DNA from: Lactobacillus equicursoris DSM 19284 = JCM 14600 = CIP 110162
GTDB lineage: Bacteria; Bacillota; Bacilli; Lactobacillales; Lactobacillaceae
DNA length: 38,580 bases
Reading direction: 5' to 3'
Assembly: GCF_001434815.1 (NCBI RefSeq)
Contig: NZ_AZDU01000018.1
Span: 1-38,580, forward strand
The notes under the pieces are model-generated. The model made no database searches. It was not told the origin of the DNA and saw only the letters and a list, made by a program, of their open reading frames with translations. Shown piece by piece: positions 17,040-24,009 of this stretch. A program made the translations under genes and the position numbers. The first letter of the stretch is position 1, and each line of letters opens with the position of its first letter.

Positions 17040-17373
17040 AGTTGGGTGCGGCAGCGCGGGTATGCAACCCTTTTTTGCACAAAAATGAGTCAACTGATGT
17101 TGTAGCTGCTCATAAACTTACTCAACCGGTACCAGTCCGCGCACAAAAACTATGTCAACTAACGAAATGGCTGCTCACAAAGTTACTCAAGTAAGAAAAA
17201 AGCCGCACACGATCTTACTCAACTCGCCCCGACCTGCTGCCAGTTGAGTAAATTTTGGGCCACAGTTTTGCTTACTTGAGTATGATTGTGTGCGCACTTT
17301 TTCCAAAAAGGCGTGTAGTTGAGTAAATTTTGTGTCATATCCTTGTTTACTTGAGTCAATCTGTGTGCATCCC

Positions 17374-17694
17374 GCCCCCAAGTTGACTCAACCGGACTCG
17401 TTTTTGACGTTTTTCGCCCCCAAGTTGACTCAACCGGACTCGTTTTTGACGTTTTTCGCCCCCAAGTTGACTCAACCAGACCCATTTTTCCAATTTTTCG
17501 CCCCCAACTTGACTCAACCGGGCTCGTTTTTATCGTTTTTTGCCCCCAAGTTGACTCAACCGAGCTCGCTTTTACCGTTTTTCGCCCCCAACTTGACTCA
17601 ACCGGACTCACTTTTACCGTTTTTTGCCCCCGATTTGACTCAACCGGGCTCGGTTTTGTCGTTTTTCGCCCCCAAGTTGACTCAACCAGACTTG
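17374..17694 (+). repeat. 42-bp tandem array, eight units (island 1)
   Basis: Units start at 17374, 17416, 17458, 17500, 17542, 17584, 17626 and 17668, an exact 42-bp period; the eighth is cut after 27 bases. Each unit starts GCCCCCAA(G/C)TTGACTCAACC or a close variant, followed by a more variable T-rich half (GGACTCGTTTTTGACGTTTTTC type). GTTGACTCAAC is a perfect 11-bp palindrome. Changes between units are point substitutions with no length change. Confidence 0.93.
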
Positions 17695-17760
17695 GTTGAC
17701 ATACTTTGGGGGCAATTTTTGACAAAAATCCAATCGGTTGACATACTTTGGGGGCAGATA
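17695..17760 (-). repeat. Reverse-oriented 42-bp units closing island 1
   Basis: GTTGACATACTTTGGGGGCA occurs at 17695 and at 17737, again 42 bases apart. It is the reverse complement of a diverged array unit. With the last forward unit it forms a hairpin: GCCCCCAAGT, TCAACCA, a four-base loop, TGGTTGA, and ACTTTGGGGGC. Confidence 0.88.
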
Positions 17761-17868
17761 TCACTGACCAGTCGTGTAGACAAGTGCTTGGACACGAATT
17801 TATCTCGTATGAACCAGGTTTCGGCCCAAAATAGTGTCAACTGGGCAACGCGCCACCGCCCCACACCC

Positions 17869-17902
17869 AAAAAGGATCCCCCGACACAATGTCGGGGGAT
17901 CC
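17869..17902 (-). terminator. Terminator of wecB
   Basis: On the minus strand GGATCCCCCGACA, three bases, and TGTCGGGGGATCC form a perfect 13-bp stem followed by five T residues. Confidence 0.9.
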
Positions 17903-17913
17903 CACTACCTAAC

Positions 17914-19056
17914 TTACTTAAAATCTGCCGGCTTCTCGCCCTGCTTGCCGCTAAAATACCAGGCGATGTCGTCTAAAATCCGCTGGCTGGCATGCCCGTC
18001 GCCGTATGGGTTCTTGGCCTCGGCCATCCGGTCATAGGCGGCCTGGTCAGTCAAAAGTTCCAGCATGCTGGAGCGAACGGACTCTTCCTCCGTCCCCACC
18101 AGCTTCAAGGTGCCGGCCGCCACCCCTTCTGGCCGCTCGGTCGTATCGCGCAAGACCAAAACCGGCTTGCCTAGAGACGGCGCCTCTTCCTGCACGCCGC
18201 CAGAGTCAGTCATGATGAAGTAGCTTCTTTTGGCCAAATTGTGGAAATCCACCACGTCCAGCGGCTGAATCAGGTGAATCCGCGGATCGCCGCCCAGGAC
18301 CTCCTTGGCCACTGCCTGCACGCGCGGGGACAAGTGAACCGGATAGATGATTTCCACGTTATCTTGCTGGTCGACGACGTCCTTCATCACCTTAAAGACG
18401 CGCCGCATCGGCTCGCCTTGGTTCTCCCGCCGGTGCATGGTGACCAAGATGATCCGCTTGCCGGCGCCGATCTTGTCCAAAACCTCGTGGTGGTAGTCCT
18501 CTTGCACCGTTTGGCTCAAAGCATCAATGGCGGTATTGCCGGTGACAAAAATATTCTCGCCATCATGGTTTTCCTTGAGCAAGTTTTCCCGGCTCACCGC
18601 CGTTGGCGCAAAGTAAAGATCAGTCAAGACGTCGGTCAACTGCCGGTTCATCTCTTCAGGGAAGGGCGAATACTTATTCCAAGTCCGCAGGCCAGCTTCC
18701 ACGTGGCCCAGCGGCGTTTGCTCATAAAAACTGGCTAGGCTAGCTGCAAATGAAGTAGTCGTGTCGCCGTGCACCAGGACCAGGTCCGGCTTTTCCTCAT
18801 GGATGATCTTGGTCAAGTCAGTCAACACCCGGGTCGTGATGTCGGCCAGGGTCTGGTTTTGGTGCATGATGTTTAAGTCGTAGTCCGGCTGAATGTTAAA
18901 AATCTCCAGCACCTGGTCCAGCATCTCCCGGTGCTGGGCGGTAACGACAGTGACCGGCTCGAAGCGGTCGTCTTTTTCCAGCTTCAAAACCAGGGGCGCC
19001 ATCTTGATGGCTTCTGGTCTCGTGCCAAAAACGGTCATAACTTTAATCTTGTTCAT
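17914..19056 (-). CDS. wecB: UDP-N-acetylglucosamine 2-epimerase (non-hydrolysing)
   Basis: This cytosolic enzyme (also called MnaA) interconverts UDP-GlcNAc and UDP-ManNAc for teichoic acid linkage units or capsule. The N-terminal signature is VFGTRPEAIKMAPL (9-22), followed by TAQHREMLDQVL, VHGDTTTSF, GHVEAGLRTW and the C-terminal SGGVQEEAPSLGKPVLVLRD. The length of 380 aa is normal. An AAGGAG site precedes the ATG. It is a single-gene unit, next to repeat island 1 on its 3' side. Confidence 0.96.
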   Translation of the reverse strand: MNKIKVMTVFGTRPEAIKMAPLVLKLEKDDRFEPVTVVTAQHREMLDQVLEIFNIQPDYDLNIMHQNQTLADITTRVLTDLTKIIHEEKPDLVLVHGDTTTSFAASLASFYEQTPLGHVEAGLRTWNKYSPFPEEMNRQLTDVLTDLYFAPTAVSRENLLKENHDGENIFVTGNTAIDALSQTVQEDYHHEVLDKIGAGKRIILVTMHRRENQGEPMRRVFKVMKDVVDQQDNVEIIYPVHLSPRVQAVAKEVLGGDPRIHLIQPLDVVDFHNLAKRSYFIMTDSGGVQEEAPSLGKPVLVLRDTTERPEGVAAGTLKLVGTEEESVRSSMLELLTDQAAYDRMAEAKNPYGDGHASQRILDDIAWYFSGKQGEKPADFK

Positions 19057-19162
19057 TTGTAGGTCTCCTTAGCAAGTTGCGAAAATTGCTAACTTTACTT
19101 TATCAAAAATCTGCAGATTAGCCTAATTTTTATTAAAATATAGGTCAGAATCGAGGTAAACA

Positions 19163-19360
19163 ATGTCAATCAACATCATCCCCCTAATGGTGGACAGCCT
19201 GCTGATGATCATCGCTGGCTTCTCCCTGGTTTACGCCTTTGACAAGGCCTTAAGCAAAAAAGTCCACATAATCTTACTAGTCACCGCCATCACCCTAATT
19301 CTAGTCATCCTCTACTTGACCGGCTTCTTCCTGGCGGACCCAGCACGATTGCTCCATTAA
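19163..19360 (+). CDS. Small membrane protein, 65 aa
   Basis: Two hydrophobic helices (about 5-25 and 34-56) are separated by a short basic loop (DKALSKKVH). GAGGT lies upstream of the ATG, and a perfect terminator overlaps the stop. No family is recognised. It is divergent from wecB and converges on the APC permease. Confidence 0.55.
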   Translation: MSINIIPLMVDSLLMIIAGFSLVYAFDKALSKKVHIILLVTAITLILVILYLTGFFLADPARLLH

Positions 19361-19383
19361 AAAAGCGCCTCTCGGCGCTTTTT
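19359..19383. terminator. Bidirectional terminator
   Basis: AAAAAGCGCC-TCTC-GGCGCTTTTT forms a perfect 10-bp stem between the 65-aa gene (+) and the permease gene (-). Confidence 0.9.
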
Positions 19384-19395
19384 CTTTTGCTAAAA

Positions 19396-20841
19396 TTAAG
19401 CCTTTTGTCTCTTGAGTTCCAGTTTCCGCAGCCAAGGCAGTAAGAAACCAGTCCCGAAGAGGACAATAACCGTAATGATGTTCATCCATAGCTGCTTGTC
19501 CCATTGCGGCGTGTTGAAAGCCACGTCTTGCGGCAAGAAGCCCATGGTCGCGCAGATAAAGGTGAAGATGAAACACCACCAACCAACGGCCAAGGCACCC
19601 TTTTGGTTTCTGATAAAGACGAAGTCGTCCTTGCCAAAAGTACTGTGCTTGTAGCGGAAGGCCAAGAAGGCTAAGAAGACAACGGAAGTCTTGTATGGTG
19701 ACACGATCCCGTTCAAGTTCAAGAGCCAGTTGAAGATGTCATTAATTTCCGGCAAGGTCCCTGACAAAAGCAGCAAGAACAAGGTGATGGAGCAAGTCAA
19801 AATGTAGCTGTTGACTGGCAGGCCATCCTTATTCTTCTTTCTGAGCCAGCTTGGCATGTACTTTTCAGAGGTATCTGAGGCAAAGACCCGGCTGGCCGCG
19901 TCAATCAAGGCCGCCAAGTCAGCCATGAAGTTCAAAAGGCAGACAATTGCGTACATGTACATGAGGCTCTTGCCCATGTTAGCTTCTTCCCCCAAAAGCT
20001 GGAAGGCGTAGAAAGCCCCATTCATCTTAAAGTCGTGCGGGATGTGCTTAGCATCAAAGAGGACTGCCAGACCCAGAGTTTCAGTCAAGGTCATAAAGAC
20101 CGTCATGGCGAATAGCATCCACATGGACTTGGGGAATTCCTTGCGGGGGTTCTTCAGCCGGGTAACATAAGGTGCGGCCAATTCCGCCCCGGACATGGCA
20201 AAGATTAAAAGGCCAGTCGTGGAGAAGTAGTGGACACTGAAGTTTGGCTTAAAGCTGGACCATTCCATCTTGGTGGCGATGTGCCCGCCATGCATAAGGG
20301 CCCAGATGATCAGGATCACGAAGATTACAGACATGGCGAACATGGCAATCCCCCCGATCAAGGACAGAAGGTCCAGGGAGTTTTTATATGCACTTTCGCA
20401 TAAGATAAAGATCAAAATAATTACAAAGGTCAAAAGGCCGAACATGAAGGGAGACATGTGCTTACCTAAAGTGTTGTTGCCCAGGATCATCCAGGAAATG
20501 GAGACGATGATTGAGTTGGACACGTCAACCAGGTAGGGCACGGTCTGGGCCCAGTACATCCAGCTGGTTGCGTAACCTAAGACGTCGCTGCCGGTCCCGC
20601 GGCGAATCCAGGAAGCCAGGCCCCCTTCTTCAGTGTCCTTGTAGGCCAGGCCCAGCTGGGTAGTGATCATGGTATATGGCAGTTGGTAGCAGATCAAAAG
20701 GAAGATCCAGGAAAAAATAACGGATAATCCCTGATTCTGGTATGGGTAGAACACATCCTCAAAACGGATGATGGTCACAAAGTCGAGCATGGCCAGGGTC
20801 ATCCAGGCCATGTAGTGTTTTTTGCTAGTATCTTCGATCAT
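19396..20841 (-). CDS. APC-superfamily amino acid permease/antiporter (GadC-like)
   Basis: The 481-aa protein has about 12 membrane helices and the general features of the glutamate/GABA-antiporter branch (AYKDTEEGGLASWIRRGTG, IFAMSGAELAAPYVTRLKNP). It lies back-to-back with ornithine decarboxylase. An ornithine/putrescine exchanger that would pair with the decarboxylase for acid resistance is therefore a reasonable inference, but the sequence differs from PotE and the substrate is unproven. AAGGAG precedes the ATG. Its 5' leader is long (over 150 bases) and may encode a small peptide. Confidence 0.82.
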   Translation of the reverse strand: MIEDTSKKHYMAWMTLAMLDFVTIIRFEDVFYPYQNQGLSVIFSWIFLLICYQLPYTMITTQLGLAYKDTEEGGLASWIRRGTGSDVLGYATSWMYWAQTVPYLVDVSNSIIVSISWMILGNNTLGKHMSPFMFGLLTFVIILIFILCESAYKNSLDLLSLIGGIAMFAMSVIFVILIIWALMHGGHIATKMEWSSFKPNFSVHYFSTTGLLIFAMSGAELAAPYVTRLKNPRKEFPKSMWMLFAMTVFMTLTETLGLAVLFDAKHIPHDFKMNGAFYAFQLLGEEANMGKSLMYMYAIVCLLNFMADLAALIDAASRVFASDTSEKYMPSWLRKKNKDGLPVNSYILTCSITLFLLLLSGTLPEINDIFNWLLNLNGIVSPYKTSVVFLAFLAFRYKHSTFGKDDFVFIRNQKGALAVGWWCFIFTFICATMGFLPQDVAFNTPQWDKQLWMNIITVIVLFGTGFLLPWLRKLELKRQKA

Positions 20842-20862
20842 TAAAAAATTTACTCCTTATGC

Positions 20863-20940
20863 TTAACTGACAAATTTGGTCAGCCACAGGCACGGGGGCT
20901 TATTTTTCCGCTTCAAGAACCAGTAAGTGCTTAAATTCAC
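20863..20940 (-). CDS. Possible leader peptide (25 aa) upstream of the permease
   Basis: A GTG codon at 20940 sits seven bases after GGAAG and opens a 25-codon frame. The peptide begins MNLSTYWFLKRK and ends LWLTKFVS; it is rich in aromatic and basic residues. The last codons lie in a small hairpin (CTGAC / GTCAG, 20867-20883), and the permease ribosome site follows 6 bases after the stop. This layout suits translational or transcriptional attenuation. An open frame this short can arise by chance. Confidence 0.3.
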   Translation of the reverse strand: MNLSTYWFLKRKNKPPCLWLTKFVS

Positions 20941-21053
20941 GCTTTCACTTCCTTCTTTGCCAAAAATTAAGAAAACTATAAATTTAATTTTATTACCCTG
21001 CGTGAAAAAATGCTAGAACTTTTTCAAGCAATTTTAGTAACCGCTTCCGCTAG

Positions 21054-21081
21054 TTGTGTTAATTATCAAAACTTGTATAAT
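21054..21081 (+). promoter_or_regulatory. Promoter of ornithine decarboxylase
   Basis: TTGTGT (21054-21059) and a perfect TATAAT (21076-21081) are 16 bases apart. The start codon is 33 bases on. Confidence 0.65.
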
Positions 21082-21113
21082 AAGAATCATCAAGCCTGAG
21101 AAAGGAAACCAAT

Positions 21114-23195
21114 ATGCATTACTTATCAATTGCTGCTAAAAAGGAACTTTTTCCTTACCTGCCGGCTGCTTGGCCTAAGGTCGAATTATCAGAGAAAATT
21201 GACCCAGCTGACCTAGCTGCTGTCATCGTTGACCCCAACGACTCCCGGTCAAAAGGCCTCTACCAAACCTTTAAAGACGCCCTCCAGCTCGATTTGCCCT
21301 TAGTTGAATACAGGGGGCAAAGTCAAAAAGAAATCGCAGATGCTGCTAGCCGCTATGAAACAGCAATCGTTCCCCCATTCCTCCTTGGCCTGGTCAACTA
21401 TGCTGACCAAGACGACCTAGTCTTTGATACGCCTGGCCACCACAACGGCCGCTTTTACGACCGCCACCCGGCCGGCAAGGTTCTGCGGAACTTTTTCGGC
21501 GACAACTACTTTAGAGCCGACACCTCTGACTGCGTAACTGAACTCGGCGACATGATGAACCATACGGGATCACCACTTGACGCTGAGCAACAGGCTGCTA
21601 AAGCCTTCAACGCCGACAAGGTCTACTTCTGCACCAACGGGACAACCAGCGCCAACACCATCTGTACCACTGCCCTTTTGGACGAAGGCGATCTGGTCCT
21701 TTTTGACCGCAACAACCACAAGTCCATCTACAACTCCGCCCTGGTCATGACCGGTGCCAAACCCGTTTACCTGCCAACTGACCGCAACGCCGACGGCTTA
21801 ATCGGACCCTTAACGGCAAAGGCCTTAGATGAAAACTACATCAGAGCTGAAATCGCCAAGGTCGATCCCGAAAAAGCCAAGCTCGACCGGCCCTTCCGCT
21901 TGGCCGTCTTGCAGCTGGAAACCTTCGACGGGATTTTTTATGACGCCAAGCTTCTTTTAGAAAAATTGGGCAAGCTCTGCGACTACATCCTCTTTGACTG
22001 CGCCTGGGGCGGCTACGAGCAGTTTGTCGACGTCCTGCGGCCCCTGTCCCCCCTCCAGCAGACCTACAGGCCAGATGATCCTGGCATCTTGATCACCCAG
22101 TCCGTCCACAAGCAGCAAGCCGGTGTAGGCCAGGCTTCCCAAATTTTGAAAAAGGACAGCCACCTCAAGGGGCAAAAGCGCTACGTTGACCACAAGCACT
22201 TTAACCACGCCTACATGAAGTACGTAACGACGTCATATTCTTACCCGGTTTACGCTTCGATGGTGGCTAACGCCGCCATGGCGGCTTCTCCTGCCGTGAA
22301 CACTTGGTGGGACGAAACGGTCAAGCTGGGCATCGAGTTTAGAAAAAAGCTTATTAAAAACAGCAAGCTCTTTAAGCCGCTGGTTCCGCCAACTGTTCAC
22401 GGACAAAAGTGGGCTGACATCCCAACTGAGGAATTAGCCCACGACCCAGCTGCCTGGATGCTGGACCCAAGTGATGCCTGGCACGGCTTTAACCAGATCG
22501 CCAAAGGTGAGATCATGCTCAGCCCCGTCAAGGTAACCTTGATGACGCCGGGGATCGACCTGGCAAGCAGCACTTTCAACGAAGAAGGCTTGCCAGGCAC
22601 GGTGGTTGAACGGTATCTCCACGAAAAGCACATCATCCCTGAAAAGTCAGACAGCTACTCCACCCTGTATCTGCTCACGCCAGGTGAAAGCGAAGTCGAC
22701 ATGAACGGGCTCTTTAACGCCTTGATGGACTTTGAAGAAGCTTACCTGGCTAAAAAGCCGCTTAAGGATATCATGCCAGAACTAGTTCAGGAATTCCCAG
22801 ACCGGTATGAGGGCTACACCCTCTACCAGCTCTGCCAGGAAATCCACCAGTTCTACCGAGACGGAAAGATTTTTGACCTGCAAAAGGCCCTCTTCTTGAA
22901 GCCGACTTTCCAAAATTACCAGATGACGCCAAAAGAAGCCGACCGCCGCTTCGTCAAGGGCGATTCCGAATTGGTAGAGCTCAAAGACCTGGTTGGCCGC
23001 ACTGCCTTAGAAGGGGCCCTGCCTTACCCACCAGGCGTCTTCATCGTGGCTCCTGGAGAAAAGTGGCAGCAGCTCGACGCTGACTACTTTGACCTGCTCT
23101 TGACCTGTGCCCAGAAATTTCCAGGCTTTGACCCGGAAATCCAGGGCGTCTACCAAAAAGACGGCGTCGTTTATGCCGAAGTGATTCCGGAATAA
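21114..23195 (+). CDS. Ornithine decarboxylase (PLP, fold type I)
   Basis: This cytosolic enzyme converts ornithine to putrescine and CO2, consuming a proton. The 693-aa protein belongs to the bacterial Orn/Lys/Arg decarboxylase group. Its short N-terminal wing domain is followed by FDTPGHHNGRFYDRHPAG, NGTTSANT, FDRNNHKS and the PLP lysine in TQSVHKQQAG (Lys333). It is a little shorter than the well-known inducible enzyme of Lactobacillus 30a (about 730 aa). Ornithine as substrate, rather than lysine, follows from overall resemblance to that enzyme. AAAGGAAAC precedes the ATG. The divergent permease is its likely transport partner. Confidence 0.92.
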   Translation: MHYLSIAAKKELFPYLPAAWPKVELSEKIDPADLAAVIVDPNDSRSKGLYQTFKDALQLDLPLVEYRGQSQKEIADAASRYETAIVPPFLLGLVNYADQDDLVFDTPGHHNGRFYDRHPAGKVLRNFFGDNYFRADTSDCVTELGDMMNHTGSPLDAEQQAAKAFNADKVYFCTNGTTSANTICTTALLDEGDLVLFDRNNHKSIYNSALVMTGAKPVYLPTDRNADGLIGPLTAKALDENYIRAEIAKVDPEKAKLDRPFRLAVLQLETFDGIFYDAKLLLEKLGKLCDYILFDCAWGGYEQFVDVLRPLSPLQQTYRPDDPGILITQSVHKQQAGVGQASQILKKDSHLKGQKRYVDHKHFNHAYMKYVTTSYSYPVYASMVANAAMAASPAVNTWWDETVKLGIEFRKKLIKNSKLFKPLVPPTVHGQKWADIPTEELAHDPAAWMLDPSDAWHGFNQIAKGEIMLSPVKVTLMTPGIDLASSTFNEEGLPGTVVERYLHEKHIIPEKSDSYSTLYLLTPGESEVDMNGLFNALMDFEEAYLAKKPLKDIMPELVQEFPDRYEGYTLYQLCQEIHQFYRDGKIFDLQKALFLKPTFQNYQMTPKEADRRFVKGDSELVELKDLVGRTALEGALPYPPGVFIVAPGEKWQQLDADYFDLLLTCAQKFPGFDPEIQGVYQKDGVVYAEVIPE

Positions 23196-23218
23196 GCTGA
23201 CAGCAGAACAAAAAATAT

Positions 23219-23258
23219 AAAAGACCAAGTATCTCAGTTAAGAGTTACTTGGTCTTTT
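23219..23258. terminator. Terminator after ornithine decarboxylase; copy 1 of a 40-bp direct repeat
   Basis: AAAAGACCAAGTA, a 14-base loop, and TACTTGGTCTTTT form a 13-bp stem. The same 40 bases occur without change at 23957-23996. The toxin stop codon (23245-23247) lies inside this copy. Confidence 0.9.
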
Positions 23259-23607
23259 GCTTCTTTCGGTACTTTCTTGAGTTGTTGCTGCCTGAAAAAA
23301 GCTCAGAATGAGCACCAGCCCTTACAGCAATTAAAGTTAAATTTTGATTGTCTACAGTATAGATAACTACAACGTCATTGAGTTCACTAGGCTGCTTACC
23401 TTTAGGCGTATCCCGTAAATGAAATTCACGATACCCTTCGTACTTTCGGGTCAAAGCATGGTCATTAAATTCCTTGGGAAGTTCCTGGCCATCGAGCAAG
23501 ATTTCAATTGCTTCACGAATTTCAGAGACTATCGTCCGATCGATCCTCGCTAAGCGCCTTAGGTCGTAGTCAAAAGTTTGACGAGGTTTAAAAAACAAGC
23601 ACGCCAT
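23245..23607 (-). CDS. Type II toxin, YafQ family (RelE superfamily)
   Basis: The 120-aa protein should be a ribosome-dependent mRNA interferase. Family hallmarks are visible: FDYDLRRLARI near the start, LLDGQELPKEFNDHAL, YEGYREFHLRD and the C-terminal IAVRAGAHSELF. The catalytic-type His in DHAL and the His in GAHSELF are kept. A tail of about 15 residues (GSNNSRKYRKKQKTK) follows the usual end of the fold; its last codons are read from the terminator repeat. The gene starts three bases after the antitoxin stop. It is visibly more AT-rich than its neighbours, which suggests transfer. Confidence 0.9.
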   Translation of the reverse strand: MACLFFKPRQTFDYDLRRLARIDRTIVSEIREAIEILLDGQELPKEFNDHALTRKYEGYREFHLRDTPKGKQPSELNDVVVIYTVDNQNLTLIAVRAGAHSELFSGSNNSRKYRKKQKTK

Positions 23608-23610
23608 TAG

Positions 23611-23886
23611 TTAAAACTGCCCCCAATAGTCATCGTTTGATTCGACGATTTTGTCATCTGGCAACAAACCGCTTCGAACCATTTTATCATTTGCGATTGC
23701 GTAATCTAGGGACTCTTTTCTGGCCTTGATTGCTTTCTCCATCCAATACAGCTGCTCTTGATCCACAACAGCTACAGATCTGCGGTTAGAACGAGCGATA
23801 TAGACAATTTCGTTATCTTCATTAACTTGATCAAGGTAATCCTTTAAATGTTCTCTAAAGTCGCTTTGAGTAGCGGCATGTGTCAT
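23611..23886 (-). CDS. Type II antitoxin, Phd/YefM-like
   Basis: The 91-aa protein begins MTHAATQSDFREHLKDYLDQV and has the Phd/YefM-like pattern IVYIARSNRRSVAVVDQEQLYWME. The C-terminal part (DDKIVESNDDYWGQF) is acidic and likely disordered until it binds the toxin. The ATG at 23886 is favoured; TTG and GTG codons just upstream are possible starts but too close to the AAAGGA site. It is the first gene of the pair, as usual, and should autoregulate the operon. Confidence 0.88.
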   Translation of the reverse strand: MTHAATQSDFREHLKDYLDQVNEDNEIVYIARSNRRSVAVVDQEQLYWMEKAIKARKESLDYAIANDKMVRSGLLPDDKIVESNDDYWGQF

Positions 23887-23906
23887 GAAAATCACCAATC
23901 CTTTCT

Positions 23907-23944
23907 GTACTTAATATTGTACAACATTTCGTACCAGATTAACA
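23907..23944 (-). promoter_or_regulatory. Toxin-antitoxin promoter with three evenly spaced GTAC boxes
   Basis: On the minus strand TGTTAA (23944-23939) and TACAAT (23921-23916) are 17 bases apart. GTAC occurs at 23907, 23919 and 23931, exactly 12 bases apart, straddling the -10 box. This is a plausible antitoxin operator. Confidence 0.5.
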
Positions 23945-23956
23945 CTATTCAAAAGC

Positions 23957-23996
23957 AAAAGACCAAGTATCTCAGTTAAGAGTTACTTGGTCTTTT
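23957..23996. terminator. Terminator; copy 2 of the 40-bp direct repeat
   Basis: It is identical over 40 bases to 23219-23258 and is followed by extra T residues. It lies upstream of the toxin-antitoxin promoter and just after the YnbB-type gene (convergent sense), so it can end transcription of that gene on the minus strand. Confidence 0.9.
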
Positions 23997-24009
23997 TTAA
24001 TTAAAAGTT

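Larger units (their letters stand above)
17044..17868. repeat. Repeat island 1: nested tandem and inverted repeats, no gene
   Basis: This 0.8-kb stretch lies between the convergent terminators of gtrA and wecB. It has four modules. First come 64-bp direct units from 17077 and 17141, with a partial third from 17205, each starting GCACA. Second are 75-bp units in reverse sense from 17243 and 17318 (GTTGAGTAAATTTTG). Third are eight 42-bp units from 17374. Fourth are two reverse-oriented 42-bp units from 17695. A recurrent palindrome family (GTTGACTCAAC, TTACTCAA, TTGAGTAA) appears throughout. Both strands have long open frames through the array. They lack ribosome sites, and the open frames follow from a 42-bp period that contains no stop, so coding is not supported. 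About 100 bases after 17762 hold single-copy DNA with one more GTGTCAACT. Confidence 0.9.

Noticed and set aside
17374-17694. CRISPR array
   Set aside because: The variable part of each unit is only about 10-15 bases and is itself a degenerate repeat. No cas genes are present, and the units are not separated by unique spacers.
17332-17976. A 214-aa plus-strand frame with 14-residue repeats (FFAPKLTQPDS) across the 42-bp array, and a 181-aa minus-strand frame (SPVESTWGRKTSKT)
   Set aside because: 42 is a multiple of three, so any stop-free unit stays open on both strands. Neither frame has a ribosome site, the outer units (64, 74 and 75 bp) do not all keep frame, and the two frames oppose each other.
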